From Flavobacterium galactosidilyticum (lineage in GTDB: Bacteria; Bacteroidota; Bacteroidia; Flavobacteriales; Flavobacteriaceae), in contig NZ_CP087135.1 in the NCBI RefSeq assembly GCF_020911945.1, positions 3,088,001 through 3,152,000 on the forward strand: 64,000 nt of DNA, given 5' to 3'. Within the stretch, counting starts at the first letter, position 1. The number at the start of each line of letters is the position of its first letter. The notes beneath the pieces are model-generated. The model was not told where the DNA came from, searched no databases, and was given only the letters and a program-made list of their open reading frames with translations. The position numbers and the translations under genes are program-made. Positions 1 to 8,852 of the stretch are shown piece by piece.

Positions 1-558
1 ACAGTCATTTTAACACCTGCTAGCACGGGGATTATTGGCTCAAGGGATTATGCTGACAAAAAAGTGGCTGAAGGCGGTTATATTATGTTAAATCAGTTTG
101 CTAATGATGACAACTGGAAAGCCCATTACAAAACAACAGGTCCAGAAATATGGAATGATACCGATGGAACTGTTACTCATTTTGTATCTGCTATGGGAAC
201 TACAGGGACAATTATAGGAACATCTGCATACCTGAAAGAACAGAATCCTGCTATCCAAATAATAGGTGCGCAACCTAGCGATGGTTCTCAAATTCCTGGA
301 ATCAGGAAATGGCCAAAAGAATATTTACCAAAGATTTTTGACCCATCAAAAGTTGATACTGTAATAGAAGTTTCAGAAGAAGAAGCGCGAGCGATGACGA
401 AACGATTGGCGCTTGAAGAAGGTGTTTTCGCAGGAATGAGTAGTGGAGGTTCTGTAGCTGCAGCATTAAAAATCGCAACTACTTTAGAATCTGGGGTGAT
501 TGTCGCAATCATTTGCGACCGTGGCGATCGTTATTTATCATCTGATCTATTTGATTAA
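1..558 (+). CDS. cysM: Cysteine synthase (CysM-like), 3' part only
   Basis: The reading frame is open from the first base of the window, so only the last 185 residues are present and the PLP-binding lysine lies outside. The gly/thr-rich phosphate-binding loop SAMGTTGTIIGTS is seen, followed by IPGIRKWPKEYLPKIFD and a C-terminal GVFAGMSSGGSVAAAL. This pattern is typical of fold-type II PLP enzymes that make cysteine from O-acetylserine (or phosphoserine) and sulfide. The IPGI(R)xWxxxYLPxI stretch points to CysM rather than CysK, but without the N-terminal half this is a likely rather than certain distinction. A GTG inside the frame at 64 is not the true start. A strong hairpin terminator follows the stop. 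Confidence 0.85.
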   Translation, partial: TVILTPASTGIIGSRDYADKKVAEGGYIMLNQFANDDNWKAHYKTTGPEIWNDTDGTVTHFVSAMGTTGTIIGTSAYLKEQNPAIQIIGAQPSDGSQIPGIRKWPKEYLPKIFDPSKVDTVIEVSEEEARAMTKRLALEEGVFAGMSSGGSVAAALKIATTLESGVIVAIICDRGDRYLSSDLFD

Positions 559-578
559 ATAGCTATTTCTACATAACA

Positions 579-615
579 AAAGAGGCTTGATTTCAAAAAC
601 ATCAAGCCTCTTTCC
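579..615. terminator. Bidirectional intrinsic terminator between cysM and osmC
   Basis: A perfect 13-bp inverted repeat (arms 579-591 and 601-613, nine-base loop) ends in TTT on the plus strand and is preceded by AAA, so it can terminate both the plus-strand cysM-like gene and the minus-strand OsmC gene converging on it. Confidence 0.8.
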
Positions 616-631
616 TTTAGTAATCAATTAT

Positions 632-1042
632 TTATACTAAAATTGCAGTCGTCGAAATAGCTGCGTTTAACACTTTAGAAACGGGACAGTTTTTCTCCGC
701 TTTTGCAACAAACTGCTGAAAAATGTCTTCAGAAATATCTTTTATTTTAGCATGTATTGTTAAGTGGGATGTGATTATCGTTCCGTCAACTAAGTCAATA
801 TCACATTTAGACTCAATACTTTCTACTTCAAAGCCTTCCTCACTGATATAGGCGGTAAGCTGCATGGTGAAGCAACCAGCATGAGCTGCCGCAATAAGTT
901 CCTCAGGATTTGTACCTACTCCTTCCTCAAAACGAGATTTAAACGAATATTGCGTATCTTTTAATGTAGTGGTTTCTGTGCTTAGTTTCCCGGCTCCTTC
1001 TTTAAGTGAACCATTCCAGACGGCGGTTGCATTTCTTTTCAT
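632..1042 (-). CDS. OsmC/Ohr-family peroxiredoxin
   Basis: A 136-residue protein with the full length of the OsmC family, which are cytoplasmic thiol peroxidases that reduce organic hydroperoxides. The two redox cysteines are visible: Cys57 in AHAGCFTMQL and Cys119 in EKNCPVSKVL, with a conserved Glu48 in NPEEL. The start KRNATAVWNGSLKEG matches the OsmC rather than the Ohr subgroup, since the Ohr-type N-terminal motif is absent. The gene is monocistronic, converges on cysM and shares a terminator with it. Nothing around it indicates an OhrR-type regulator. Confidence 0.88.
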   Translation of the reverse strand: MKRNATAVWNGSLKEGAGKLSTETTTLKDTQYSFKSRFEEGVGTNPEELIAAAHAGCFTMQLTAYISEEGFEVESIESKCDIDLVDGTIITSHLTIHAKIKDISEDIFQQFVAKAEKNCPVSKVLNAAISTTAILV

Positions 1043-1204
1043 AGTTTGTAGTTTTAATAGTGTAAATGATTTAATAATTGTTACAAATTTTAATAATCAA
1101 ATAAATAATTTCAAAAATCGTGTTTTCTCAAATTTAGGTCATCTATCAACAAATCTCGAGTAAAAGCAGTTTATTTAACTAAAGTTTAAAACTAATCAAC
1201 ATAA

Positions 1205-2284
1205 TCATTTCTCGTTTTTAAAGAGTACTGAGAATGTAGCGCCTTGATTAACTCCTTCACTATCAAGAAGAAAATCCCCATGATATTTTTGTACAATTTT
1301 TCTACATAAATATAGACCAATACCAGTTGATGGTTCGTTAGCAGTTCCTAATCGCCCTCTGTTTGTAAATTTTTCATACAGTTCCACCTTATTTTTTGGA
1401 TCAAATCCTATTCCTGAATCTGATACTGAAAATGCTACTTTACCATCAATAACGCTTACAGTTAGTTTAATTTCACTATTCGAGAAAGAAAACTTTATCG
1501 CATTATCTACTAAATTAACTAAAACACGAACTAATAAATCTTCGTCAATCATTAGCACAGCTTCTTCGAGTTCAGAACTTGTCTTTAATTCAATTTGTTT
1601 TGAAAGTAATTTTTGCCCTAATTGACTCGTTACCGAATCAAACACAGCATGTAAGTTGATTGTGTTGGTTTGCAAACCTCGATTAGAAAGTTCATCCTCA
1701 TCTTTAATCAATTTGATAAAAATATCTATAAAAATAAACTGCTGGTTGGTTGATTGCAGAATTAACTTCGCATAATCCGAAACGTCTTTAGATGGATTTT
1801 CATGTAAAATAAGCTCCGCTAATCCTTGCGAATTCCCTGTGAAATTTTTGAAATCATGAGAAAGCAAGTAAATTAAGTCTTGTTTTTCACTTATGAAACG
1901 TTCGTGGTCTATAATAGTTTTTTGAATATTACTCATTAACAATCCGACCTCATCAGAAAAATTAGTAGGAAGTACAGGTACTTTTCGCTCATTTCGATAA
2001 TTATCTAATGCTTTAGAAGCGGTTTCAATAGGCTTATTTAACTGTTTTAAAAAAAATAATGTAACTGCCGTAGCTAATAAGGTCATTACAAGTGCAAAAA
2101 TCAAAATCGTACTAGCTAAAATTGTTTTATTTCCATACACAGCAAATAATAACATTCCTATCAGTGGTATATGAATTCCTACAAATGCAACAAACAAAAA
2201 TTTAAAAGCGTAGCTGTTTTTTAAAAATTTTATATTCGATAATCTTTCGTACAGCTTCATTACTACTATTTTTAATTTGGTCAA
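1205..2284 (-). CDS. Membrane sensor histidine kinase (orphan)
   Basis: A 359-residue kinase. Two hydrophobic segments near residues 28-50 and 54-80 anchor it in the inner membrane with almost no periplasmic loop, so it probably senses within or near the membrane. A HAMP-like linker follows (about 80-130). The phosphoacceptor is His143 in LLSHDFKNF. The ATPase domain shows the N box (Asn261 in VNLVDNAIKFS), G1 (SDSGIGFDP, Asp289) and G2 (STGIGLYLCRKI). No response regulator gene lies beside it, so its partner is unknown. A second possible start is the Met at codon 9 (2260). Confidence 0.88.
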   Translation of the reverse strand: MTKLKIVVMKLYERLSNIKFLKNSYAFKFLFVAFVGIHIPLIGMLLFAVYGNKTILASTILIFALVMTLLATAVTLFFLKQLNKPIETASKALDNYRNERKVPVLPTNFSDEVGLLMSNIQKTIIDHERFISEKQDLIYLLSHDFKNFTGNSQGLAELILHENPSKDVSDYAKLILQSTNQQFIFIDIFIKLIKDEDELSNRGLQTNTINLHAVFDSVTSQLGQKLLSKQIELKTSSELEEAVLMIDEDLLVRVLVNLVDNAIKFSFSNSEIKLTVSVIDGKVAFSVSDSGIGFDPKNKVELYEKFTNRGRLGTANEPSTGIGLYLCRKIVQKYHGDFLLDSEGVNQGATFSVLFKNEK

Positions 2285-2556
2285 ATGTAAACATAATAAA
2301 TCACCGCAATTAGTCGATCCTAAAGAGTCGTGTAATGTTGTAAATTAATTTGTAAATTCTAAAAAACAAGATTCTCGCTTATTATCCCCTTGACAAGACA
2401 ACGACATACTAGCCAAGATATGTAAATATATTGGCGATAATTAACCTCTATGAAATAAAATACAGAGGGTAAACGAAATAGTTCCATAATTCGCTAAATT
2501 TGTGATTATTTCTAAATAATTGATATATAATTTTTAACTATTTATTGCAGAATAGA

Positions 2557-3249
2557 ATGGCTCAATCACTTTCAAAATACTACATTTTACTATTAGTTCT
2601 CATTATGGCAGGAAATACAAAAGCTCAAGATTTCGCAAATTTAAATAAGTACAAATCTCAAAATACTTCGCTCCCACATCCTACTGCAGCGCAAAAAAGG
2701 ATTGTATTTATGGGAGATTCAATAACCGAATTTTGGAACGTGCTTGAGCCTACTTATTTTTCAGGTAAATCCTATATCAATCGCGGAATTAGCGGGCAGA
2801 CCACACCCCAAATGCTGATTCGCTTTAGAGCCGATGTCATCGCTTTGCAACCTACTGCAGTTGTAATTCTTGCTGGAATTAATGATATTGCAGGTAATAC
2901 AGGTCCATCAAGTATTGAAATGATTAGGGATAATATTCTTTCTATGGCAGAATTAGCTAAAGCAAACAACATAAAAGTAATTTTATGTTCCGTTTTACCA
3001 GCATACGATTTTCCTTGGAAAGCCAATCAAGAACCAATTGAAAAAATAACAAAGTTGAACGAAATGCTAAAAAACTACGCTAAAGCAAATAATATAGCAT
3101 TTGTTGATTATTATTCGGCTATGGTAGATGAAAGGCTGGGGCTAAAGATGGAATATTCTAAGGATGGCGTACATCCTAATAAAGCGGGCTATCAAACAAT
3201 GGAGCCAATTGTCGAGAAAGCTATCTCTTTAGCTTTGAGAAAAGATTAG
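2557..3249 (+). CDS. Secreted SGNH/GDSL-family hydrolase
   Basis: The ATG at 2557 is chosen because it is followed at once by a signal peptide (about 24 residues ending NTKAQ). An in-frame TTG at 2545 is less likely. The mature 206 residues hold all four SGNH blocks: GDSIT with the catalytic Ser, a Gly in RGISGQTT, Asn in AGINDIAG, and the Asp/His pair in KDGVHPN. Members of this family are esterases or lipases, often removing acetyl groups from sugars, and this one would act in the periplasm or outside the cell. The substrate cannot be read from the sequence. The gene stands alone, with 272 bp upstream containing a possible -7 element TAAATTTG at 2495-2502. Confidence 0.87.
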   Translation: MAQSLSKYYILLLVLIMAGNTKAQDFANLNKYKSQNTSLPHPTAAQKRIVFMGDSITEFWNVLEPTYFSGKSYINRGISGQTTPQMLIRFRADVIALQPTAVVILAGINDIAGNTGPSSIEMIRDNILSMAELAKANNIKVILCSVLPAYDFPWKANQEPIEKITKLNEMLKNYAKANNIAFVDYYSAMVDERLGLKMEYSKDGVHPNKAGYQTMEPIVEKAISLALRKD

Positions 3250-3254
3250 TCAAT

Positions 3255-3420
3255 TTATCACCTGATTGCACTTCCCATGATTGCAGCGAAAAAACATGCA
3301 GTAGCATAAGCCTAAAAAACCGTAGGATATAATAGCGACCGTAGGAAGCTCCTTTTAGAGACGGTTTTAGGCTTATGAAACTAGGATTTGTAGTGAAAAG
3401 CAGGATGAGGCCCAAATAAA
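3255..3420 (+). repeat. Intergenic repeat family, copy R1
   Basis: This copy has a long imperfect hairpin (arms 3305-3323 and 3361-3377, CATAAGCCTAAA...CCGT against its complement) that encloses the shared core GCGACCGTAGGAAGCTCCTTTT, split here as GCGACC and AGGAAGCTCC, and ends in the shared tail GTGAAAAGCAGGATGAGGCCC. The head of the element is degenerate. It fills most of the gap between the SGNH hydrolase and rlmD. Confidence 0.6.
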
Positions 3421-3476
3421 AAGGATGCATTTTGAAAATATTTCTTAATTTGAATTTATAAAAGAAATCAAAGGCT

Positions 3477-3484
3477 TATTTTTG
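3477..3484 (+). promoter_or_regulatory. -7 promoter element TATTTTTG directly at the rlmD start
   Basis: TATTTTTG fits the Bacteroidota -7 consensus TAnnTTTG. It ends only four bases before the ATG at 3489, so transcription would begin at or next to the start codon and give a leaderless or nearly leaderless mRNA. A TTTG at 3449-3452 could be the -33 element, but its 24-base spacing is slightly long. Confidence 0.45.
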
Positions 3485-3488
3485 CGCC

Positions 3489-4904
3489 ATGGCTAAGAAA
3501 AATACAGACAAAGTTGTCTTTCATCAAATAAAAGTCCTTGATGCTGGTGCAAAAGGCGTTTCGGTAGCAAAGGCTCCCGATGGTAAAGTAGTTTTTATCC
3601 CTAATGTCGTTCCTGGCGACGTGGTAGACGTGCAAACATTCAAAAAACGCAAAGCGTATTACGAAGGAAAAGCAATTCATTTTCACGAATTTTCTGAACA
3701 TCGTATAGAACCTATTTGCGAGCATTTTGGTGTTTGTGGCGGTTGTAAATGGCAGAACATGAAATACAGTCAACAGCTGTATTACAAGCAAAATGAAGTC
3801 TTGAACCACTTACAACGCATCGGAAAAGTAGAACTTCCTGAATTTGAGCCAATTTTAGGTTCAGAAAAACAGTTCTTTTATAGAAATAAAATGGAATTTT
3901 CGTTTTCAAACAGCCGTTGGTTAACCGAAGCTGAAATTGGAAGTACCGAAGATTTAGGAAATAGAAATGCACTAGGTTTTCATATTCCTAAAATGTGGGA
4001 TAAAATTCTAGACATTAACAAATGTCATTTACAAGAAGACCCATCAAATGCGATTAGAAATGAAGTTCGTGCTTTTGCAAATGAGCATGGCTTGACTTTC
4101 TTTAATCCTAGAGCGCATGAAGGTTTGCTAAGAACATTAATGTTGCGTACTGCTTCGACTGGTGAAATCATGGTTTTAATTCAGTTTTTCGAAAACGATA
4201 AAGCCAATAGAGAATTACTTCTAGATCATCTTTATGAGAAATTCCCTCAAATTACTTCGTTGCAATATGTGGTAAACAATAAAGCGAACGATACTTTATA
4301 CGATACTGATATCAAACTATATAAAGGTAGAGATTACATTCTGGAAGAAATGGAAGGTTTGAAATTTAGCATTAATGCTAAGTCTTTTTACCAAACCAAT
4401 TCAGATCAAGCGTACGAACTATACAAAATAACAAGAGATTTTGCTGGATTAACAGGAAATGAAATTGTGTATGATTTATACACAGGAACAGGAACTATTG
4501 CTCAATTTGTGTCGAAGAAAGCTAAAAAAGTAATTGGTGTTGAAAGTGTCCCTGAAGCAATTAAAGATGCTAAACTGAATGCTGAACGCAATGAAATTAC
4601 CAATTGTGAGTTCTTTGTAGGTGATATGAAAATAGTATTTAATGATGATTTTATCGCTCAGCATGGTCATCCTGATGTAATCATAACTGATCCACCAAGA
4701 GACGGAATGCACAAAGATGTTATAGAGCAAATTATGAAAATTGCTCCTGAAAAAGTGGTTTATGTAAGTTGTAACTCCGCAACTCAAGCGCGTGATTTAG
4801 CTTTGATGGATGAGAAATACAAAGTTACTCGTGTGCGTCCTGTAGATATGTTTCCGCAAACGCATCACGTAGAAAACGTAGTGCTTTTAGAGAGAAGAAA
4901 ATAG
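3489..4904 (+). CDS. rlmD: 23S rRNA (uracil-5-)-methyltransferase RlmD
   Basis: A 471-residue RlmD/RumA-type enzyme that methylates a uridine of 23S rRNA (U1939 in E. coli) using SAM. Residues about 8-65 form the TRAM RNA-binding domain (GVSVAKAPDGKVVFIPNVVPGD). Four cysteines can bind a [4Fe-4S] cluster: Cys77, Cys83 and Cys86 in CEHFGVCGGCKWQ and Cys179 in INKCHL. The SAM site is YDLYTGTGTIAQF and the catalytic cysteine lies in VYVSCNSATQARDL. The C-terminal DMFPQTHHVENVVLLER is diagnostic. Downstream are two envelope proteins in the same direction, 79 bp away across a hairpin (4920-4953). Confidence 0.93.
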   Translation: MAKKNTDKVVFHQIKVLDAGAKGVSVAKAPDGKVVFIPNVVPGDVVDVQTFKKRKAYYEGKAIHFHEFSEHRIEPICEHFGVCGGCKWQNMKYSQQLYYKQNEVLNHLQRIGKVELPEFEPILGSEKQFFYRNKMEFSFSNSRWLTEAEIGSTEDLGNRNALGFHIPKMWDKILDINKCHLQEDPSNAIRNEVRAFANEHGLTFFNPRAHEGLLRTLMLRTASTGEIMVLIQFFENDKANRELLLDHLYEKFPQITSLQYVVNNKANDTLYDTDIKLYKGRDYILEEMEGLKFSINAKSFYQTNSDQAYELYKITRDFAGLTGNEIVYDLYTGTGTIAQFVSKKAKKVIGVESVPEAIKDAKLNAERNEITNCEFFVGDMKIVFNDDFIAQHGHPDVIITDPPRDGMHKDVIEQIMKIAPEKVVYVSCNSATQARDLALMDEKYKVTRVRPVDMFPQTHHVENVVLLERRK

Positions 4905-4983
4905 TAGGCAGTAGTTAGCAGCAGTATTTAGTGCGATTAAACTGAATACTGCTACTGGAGACTGAACACTAAAGATATAATTT

Positions 4984-5505
4984 ATGAAAAAAATAATTTT
5001 ACTACTATTTGTTTTAGCACTATCCTTTTCCAGTTGTGAGAAAGATGATATTTGTGATGCAAATACGCCAACAACACCGCGATTAGTGATTGGGTTTTAT
5101 GATTTTTTAAATCCGTCGGTTGCAAAAAGCGTAACTAATTTAAAAGTGGTGGGAGAAGGAATGCCATCTGGGGTTCTTTTTAATGGTTCTGAGACAACAA
5201 GTGCTAATACAATTTCGATACCATTAAAAACCAATGAGAACACCACTACTTATAGCTTTACATTGAATTTTGGAAATTCAAATCCGGCTTTAGTTGATGA
5301 AGATATTATAAAATTTGATTATAGTAAACAAGAACTTTTTGTATCAAGAGCTTGTGGTTACAAATCAATTTTCACATTTGATCCCACAGCTCCCTATACG
5401 CATACTGACCCAGTAGCTGCAAGTCAAAAATGGATCAAATTTATATCGGTTGAAAAAAATATTATAGAAAACGAAAATGAAACACACATTAAGATCTTTT
5501 TTTAG
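4984..5505 (+). CDS. DUF6452-like lipoprotein
   Basis: A 173-residue protein with a lipoprotein signal: a hydrophobic stretch then LSFSSC at the cleavage site, so it is lipid-anchored in the cell envelope. It resembles the flavobacterial DUF6452 family as I remember it; no function is known. The rest is predicted to be beta-rich with no catalytic motif. Its last 29 bases overlap the start of the next gene, so the two are translationally linked. An inverted repeat at 4920-4953 (nine-bp arms around AATACTGC) lies upstream without a clear U-tract. Confidence 0.75.
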   Translation: MKKIILLLFVLALSFSSCEKDDICDANTPTTPRLVIGFYDFLNPSVAKSVTNLKVVGEGMPSGVLFNGSETTSANTISIPLKTNENTTTYSFTLNFGNSNPALVDEDIIKFDYSKQELFVSRACGYKSIFTFDPTAPYTHTDPVAASQKWIKFISVEKNIIENENETHIKIFF

Positions 5506-6316
5506 TTTTTTTCTCGTTTTATCGATGACTTTGGCGCAAGCGCAAGAAACTACTCCAAAACCAAAACAAGAGAAAAGCACAACTGTGAGTACAGAAGCGG
5601 ATCAGAAAATTTCTGAAACGTCGATGCCTTTAGTTAAAATCGAACCTACTGCAAAAACAAATGATTCGATCCCAGCAAAAACGGACAGATACGGTATTCG
5701 TGTAGGTGTTGATTTGTACAAACTAACACGGGCATTGTATGATAAGAATTACAAAGGAATTGAATTAGTAGGAGATTACAGATTGACTAAAAAATACTTC
5801 CTTGCCGCTGAATTAGGAAATGAAAACAAAACTACTGATGATGATAGAGTCAACTTTACTACTAAAGGTTCCTATATAAAAGCAGGATTTGATTACAATG
5901 CTTATCAAAATTGGCTGGATATGGAAAATATAATTTCTATAGGTTTGCGATACGGTTTTAGCACTTTTAATCAAGAATTGAACAGCTACCGAATCTACAA
6001 CTCAAATCCCTATTTTGGAGAAACACCTGTTATTGCTTCTGGGAAAAAATTTGATGGATTATCAGCAAGTTGGATAGAAGTAGTTGCGGGAGTGAAAGCT
6101 AAAGTTTTTGATAATGTATTTATGGGTTTCAGTCTGAGATTGAATAGACTAGTGACCAATAAGCAACCAGAAAATTTTTCCAACTTATACATTCCAGGAT
6201 TCAACAGAACGTATGATGGAGATTTTGGCGTAGGATTTAATTACACTGTTACCTACTTTGTTCCTATATATAAAAAGAAAGTAAAACCCACTGTCACAGT
6301 AGAAAATAAGAAATAA
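5477..6316 (+). CDS. DUF6048-like outer-membrane beta-barrel protein
   Basis: A 279-residue protein beginning with a signal peptide (ending TLAQAQ), then a low-complexity Thr/Lys/Glu-rich linker to about residue 65. A series of alternating beta-strands follows (GIRVGVDLYKL, LVGDYRLTKKYFLAAELGN, SIGLRYGFSTF, VGFNYTVTYFVPIY) that look like an outer-membrane barrel. It matches my memory of the flavobacterial DUF6048 family, which is regularly found next to the lipoprotein encoded just upstream. The two open frames overlap by 29 bases. They may work as a pair in the outer membrane, but this is inference from position. A strong terminator follows. Confidence 0.75.
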   Translation: MKHTLRSFFSFFLVLSMTLAQAQETTPKPKQEKSTTVSTEADQKISETSMPLVKIEPTAKTNDSIPAKTDRYGIRVGVDLYKLTRALYDKNYKGIELVGDYRLTKKYFLAAELGNENKTTDDDRVNFTTKGSYIKAGFDYNAYQNWLDMENIISIGLRYGFSTFNQELNSYRIYNSNPYFGETPVIASGKKFDGLSASWIEVVAGVKAKVFDNVFMGFSLRLNRLVTNKQPENFSNLYIPGFNRTYDGDFGVGFNYTVTYFVPIYKKKVKPTVTVENKK

Positions 6317-6340
6317 GAAAATTAAAATAATCTTCTTCTA

Positions 6341-6383
6341 AAAAAAAAGAGATAAATTCGTAACGAACTTATCTCTTTTTTTT
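6341..6383. terminator. Intrinsic terminator after the DUF6048-like gene
   Basis: A 15-bp inverted repeat (arms 6341-6355 and 6369-6383) with an A-run on one side and a T-run on the other. It can stop transcription from the plus-strand pair and from the minus-strand gene ending at 6413. Confidence 0.85.
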
Positions 6384-6412
6384 ATGCTTCTTTCGAAATA
6401 GCTAACTAAAAA

Positions 6413-6649
6413 CTATTCTATTTCCTTAATTCCTTTCATGAATATCCATTTCATGTATAATTTTTCACCATCTTTCGTTTTTACCGCTTGAAATTTAGGT
6501 GATAAAAGTGTCCCAATAGCAAAAGCAGTTAGCGGAATCCAAAAATCCTTTAGCCCAGTATACTGCTCTACTAAATATCTAAAAGAAATAAACAATATTG
6601 CAAAACATCCTAACTGATATAGAAATGCTCGTATTTGTAATTTGGTCAT
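6413..6649 (-). CDS. Small two-helix membrane protein, function unknown
   Basis: A 78-residue protein with two likely membrane helices (about residues 8-27 and 36-52) joined by a short acidic turn (EQYTGLKD). A basic C-terminal tail follows (KFQAVKTKDGEKLYMKWIFMKGIKEIE). No family is recognised. It lies 40 bp downstream of the THUMP methyltransferase on the same strand and may be co-transcribed with it. Confidence 0.6.
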   Translation of the reverse strand: MTKLQIRAFLYQLGCFAILFISFRYLVEQYTGLKDFWIPLTAFAIGTLLSPKFQAVKTKDGEKLYMKWIFMKGIKEIE

Positions 6650-6689
6650 TATTTTTTTAAAGTTGTGAGTTATTATTCGTATTCAAAAA

Positions 6690-7883
6690 TTATATCGAAG
6701 TCTCTGGAGTACTATTATTTCCGTCAGAAACTTGAAATTTTGTTCTCTTACTTCCTTCATACATTTCGTATTTTACCAATCGCGCTTCTAAACCTGCGTT
6801 GAAAAGCTTAATTTTTCTCGAAGGTTTTAATCCTACATATTTTAGTGCTTCAAGATTTGCTGTAATCATCCAAGCATTAGTTCCTGGGTAATTCTTCTTT
6901 AAAGTATCCCCTATGTTTTTATAAAATTCTTCCATGTGAATATCCAATCGCTCATCATAAGGAGGATTAAAAACCATATGTAATTTCCCTTCAGTAGATT
7001 TTTCGGTATCAAAGAAATTATTTTCTTCAATAGAAACATAATCATCAAGATTGGCATTTTTGATGTTGTCCTTAGCTTTCTGAACCGCGCTTGGAGCTTT
7101 ATCATATCCTTTAATAGTATGATGAAACTCGCGAACACGTTTTAATAAACTGCCAGAAATAGCATCGAACAAATCATTATCCCAGTCGTTCCATTTTTCG
7201 AAAGCAAATTCCTTACGATTGATGTTTGCCGGAATATTACAAGCAATCATCGCTGCTTCGGCAAGGAATGTTCCAGAACCACACATTGGATCCAAGAAAT
7301 CTGTTTGACCATCCCAACCTGAAAGCAATAATATTCCAGCTGCTAAAACTTCGTTTATAGGAGCAATATTAGTAGCGGTTCGATATCCACGTTGATTTAA
7401 TGCATTTCCTGAAGTATCTAATGCAACCGAAACTTGGTCTTTATCAATATGAATATTAATTCGCAAATCAGGATGCACTTTATCAATACTTGGACGTTGC
7501 CCTGTTCTTTCTCTAAATTGATCTACAATAGCATCTTTACATTTTTGAGAAACAAATTCAGAGTGATTAAAATATTCCGAATGTACCGTTGTATCAATTA
7601 CAAAAGTTTGGTTTGCACCAATTAGCTTTGACCAGTTTACACCTGAAATTCCCTTGTATAAAGCTTGTTCATTATTAGCTTTAAAAAAATAGATAGGTTT
7701 CAAGATTTTCAAAGCAGTACGCAAAGCTAAATTAGCTTTATACATAAAACCTTTATCTCCTTTAAAACTTACCATTCGCACGCCTTGCTCCACATTTTGT
7801 GCACCTAGCATTTGCAATTCTTTTGCTAATATCTCCTCAAAACCAAAAAAGGTTTTGGCAACCATTCTAAAATTATCTTCCAT
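6690..7883 (-). CDS. THUMP-domain rRNA methyltransferase (RlmL N-half type)
   Basis: A 397-residue protein with a THUMP RNA-binding domain (about 45-155) followed by a Rossmann methyltransferase of the UPF0020 type. The SAM-binding loop is FLDPMCGSGTFLAEAAM (about 196-212), with a second acidic loop IKGYDKAP and the catalytic NPPYDERL (306-313), the signature of N2-guanine methylation. It corresponds to the first half of E. coli RlmL, which methylates G2445 of 23S rRNA. The E. coli protein carries a fused RlmK half that is missing here, as is usual outside gammaproteobacteria. Exact target base is inference. Confidence 0.88.
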   Translation of the reverse strand: MEDNFRMVAKTFFGFEEILAKELQMLGAQNVEQGVRMVSFKGDKGFMYKANLALRTALKILKPIYFFKANNEQALYKGISGVNWSKLIGANQTFVIDTTVHSEYFNHSEFVSQKCKDAIVDQFRERTGQRPSIDKVHPDLRINIHIDKDQVSVALDTSGNALNQRGYRTATNIAPINEVLAAGILLLSGWDGQTDFLDPMCGSGTFLAEAAMIACNIPANINRKEFAFEKWNDWDNDLFDAISGSLLKRVREFHHTIKGYDKAPSAVQKAKDNIKNANLDDYVSIEENNFFDTEKSTEGKLHMVFNPPYDERLDIHMEEFYKNIGDTLKKNYPGTNAWMITANLEALKYVGLKPSRKIKLFNAGLEARLVKYEMYEGSKRTKFQVSDGNNSTPETSI

Positions 7884-8050
7884 CTTTATTTAAATTCCAA
7901 CACGTAAATTCTACTTAAACTATTACCAACGAAACTTTTTTAGGCAACACTTTACAAATCGAAATTGATACGTTCATAATTTCTAAAAAAATTAACGCCT
8001 TTGTTCACTTTGTCTTGTAGTGTAATAGTTCTTTTTCTGCAAAAATACAC

Positions 8051-8058
8051 TAAATTTG
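8051..8058 (+). promoter_or_regulatory. -7 promoter element TAAATTTG
   Basis: TAAATTTG matches the Bacteroidota consensus and ends 29 bases before the ATG at 8088, giving a short leader. No good -33 TTG is seen at the expected distance. Confidence 0.45.
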
Positions 8059-8087
8059 CATCAATCGAATTAATTGAAAAAGAATAA

Positions 8088-8852
8088 ATGTCTGAAGTTC
8101 AAAATCTCTCAACCGAAAATCAAGTAAAACCAATTAAAATGTGGTACTCATCCTGGTTTGATACACCTTATTATCATATACTTTACAAGGAGCGCAACTA
8201 TAGAGAAGCACAAATTTTCATGGATAATTTGACGCAATACCTCAATCTTCCAGAAAAAGCAAAAGTATTAGATTTAGCTTGTGGCAAAGGCCGTCATTCT
8301 ATTTATTTGAATCAATTAGGATTCGACGTTCTTGGTGCTGATTTATCTGAAAACAGTATTGCAGAGGCTAGTAAAAATGCTAACGATACCTTGCATTTCA
8401 AAGTGCATGATATGCGTCAACCTTTTGAGGAGAAATACGATGCCATTTTCAATTTATTTACCAGCTTTGGTTATTTCGAAAATGATGAAGACAATCTAAC
8501 GACATTAAAAGCTATCAAAGAAAGCTTGTCAGAATACGGATTTGCGGCCATTGACTTCATGAATGTTAATCAGGTAGTCAACACACTTGTTCCTGAAGAA
8601 ATTAAAGTGGTAGATGAAATTGAATTTCATATCAAGCGTTATCTAAAAGACGGTCATATTTATAAAGAAATTGATTTTGAAGACAAGGGACAAAAATTCC
8701 ATTTTACTGAAAAGGTAAAAGCGTTGACACTTCAAGATTTTGAACTATTAATGGACGAAGCTGGAATTTACTTGTTGGATATTTTTGGAGATTATAAATT
8801 AAAGAAATTCCACAAAACAGAAAGTGAGCGATTAATCATGATTTTTAAATAA
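8088..8852 (+). CDS. Class I SAM-dependent methyltransferase
   Basis: A 254-residue methyltransferase with motif I VLDLACGKGRHSIYL (about 60-74), motif II VLGADLSENSI, and a post-II acidic stretch YDAIFNLFTSFGYFENDEDN. The fold is the small-molecule type (UbiE/Methyltransf_25-like); nothing identifies the substrate. Its stop codon overlaps the ATG of the ZIP transporter by one base (TAATG), so the two form an operon with coupled translation. Confidence 0.8.
   Translation: MSEVQNLSTENQVKPIKMWYSSWFDTPYYHILYKERNYREAQIFMDNLTQYLNLPEKAKVLDLACGKGRHSIYLNQLGFDVLGADLSENSIAEASKNANDTLHFKVHDMRQPFEEKYDAIFNLFTSFGYFENDEDNLTTLKAIKESLSEYGFAAIDFMNVNQVVNTLVPEEIKVVDEIEFHIKRYLKDGHIYKEIDFEDKGQKFHFTEKVKALTLQDFELLMDEAGIYLLDIFGDYKLKKFHKTESERLIMIFK

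Noticed and set aside
3468..3809. Minus-strand open frame of 113 codons opposite rlmD
   Set aside because: It lies wholly against the well-supported rlmD coding sequence, and its residues show no family features; it is a shadow of the real gene.
4920..4953. Inverted repeat in the rlmD-DUF6452 gap as a terminator
   Set aside because: The stem is sound but no T-run follows on either strand, so it was mentioned as a hairpin only.
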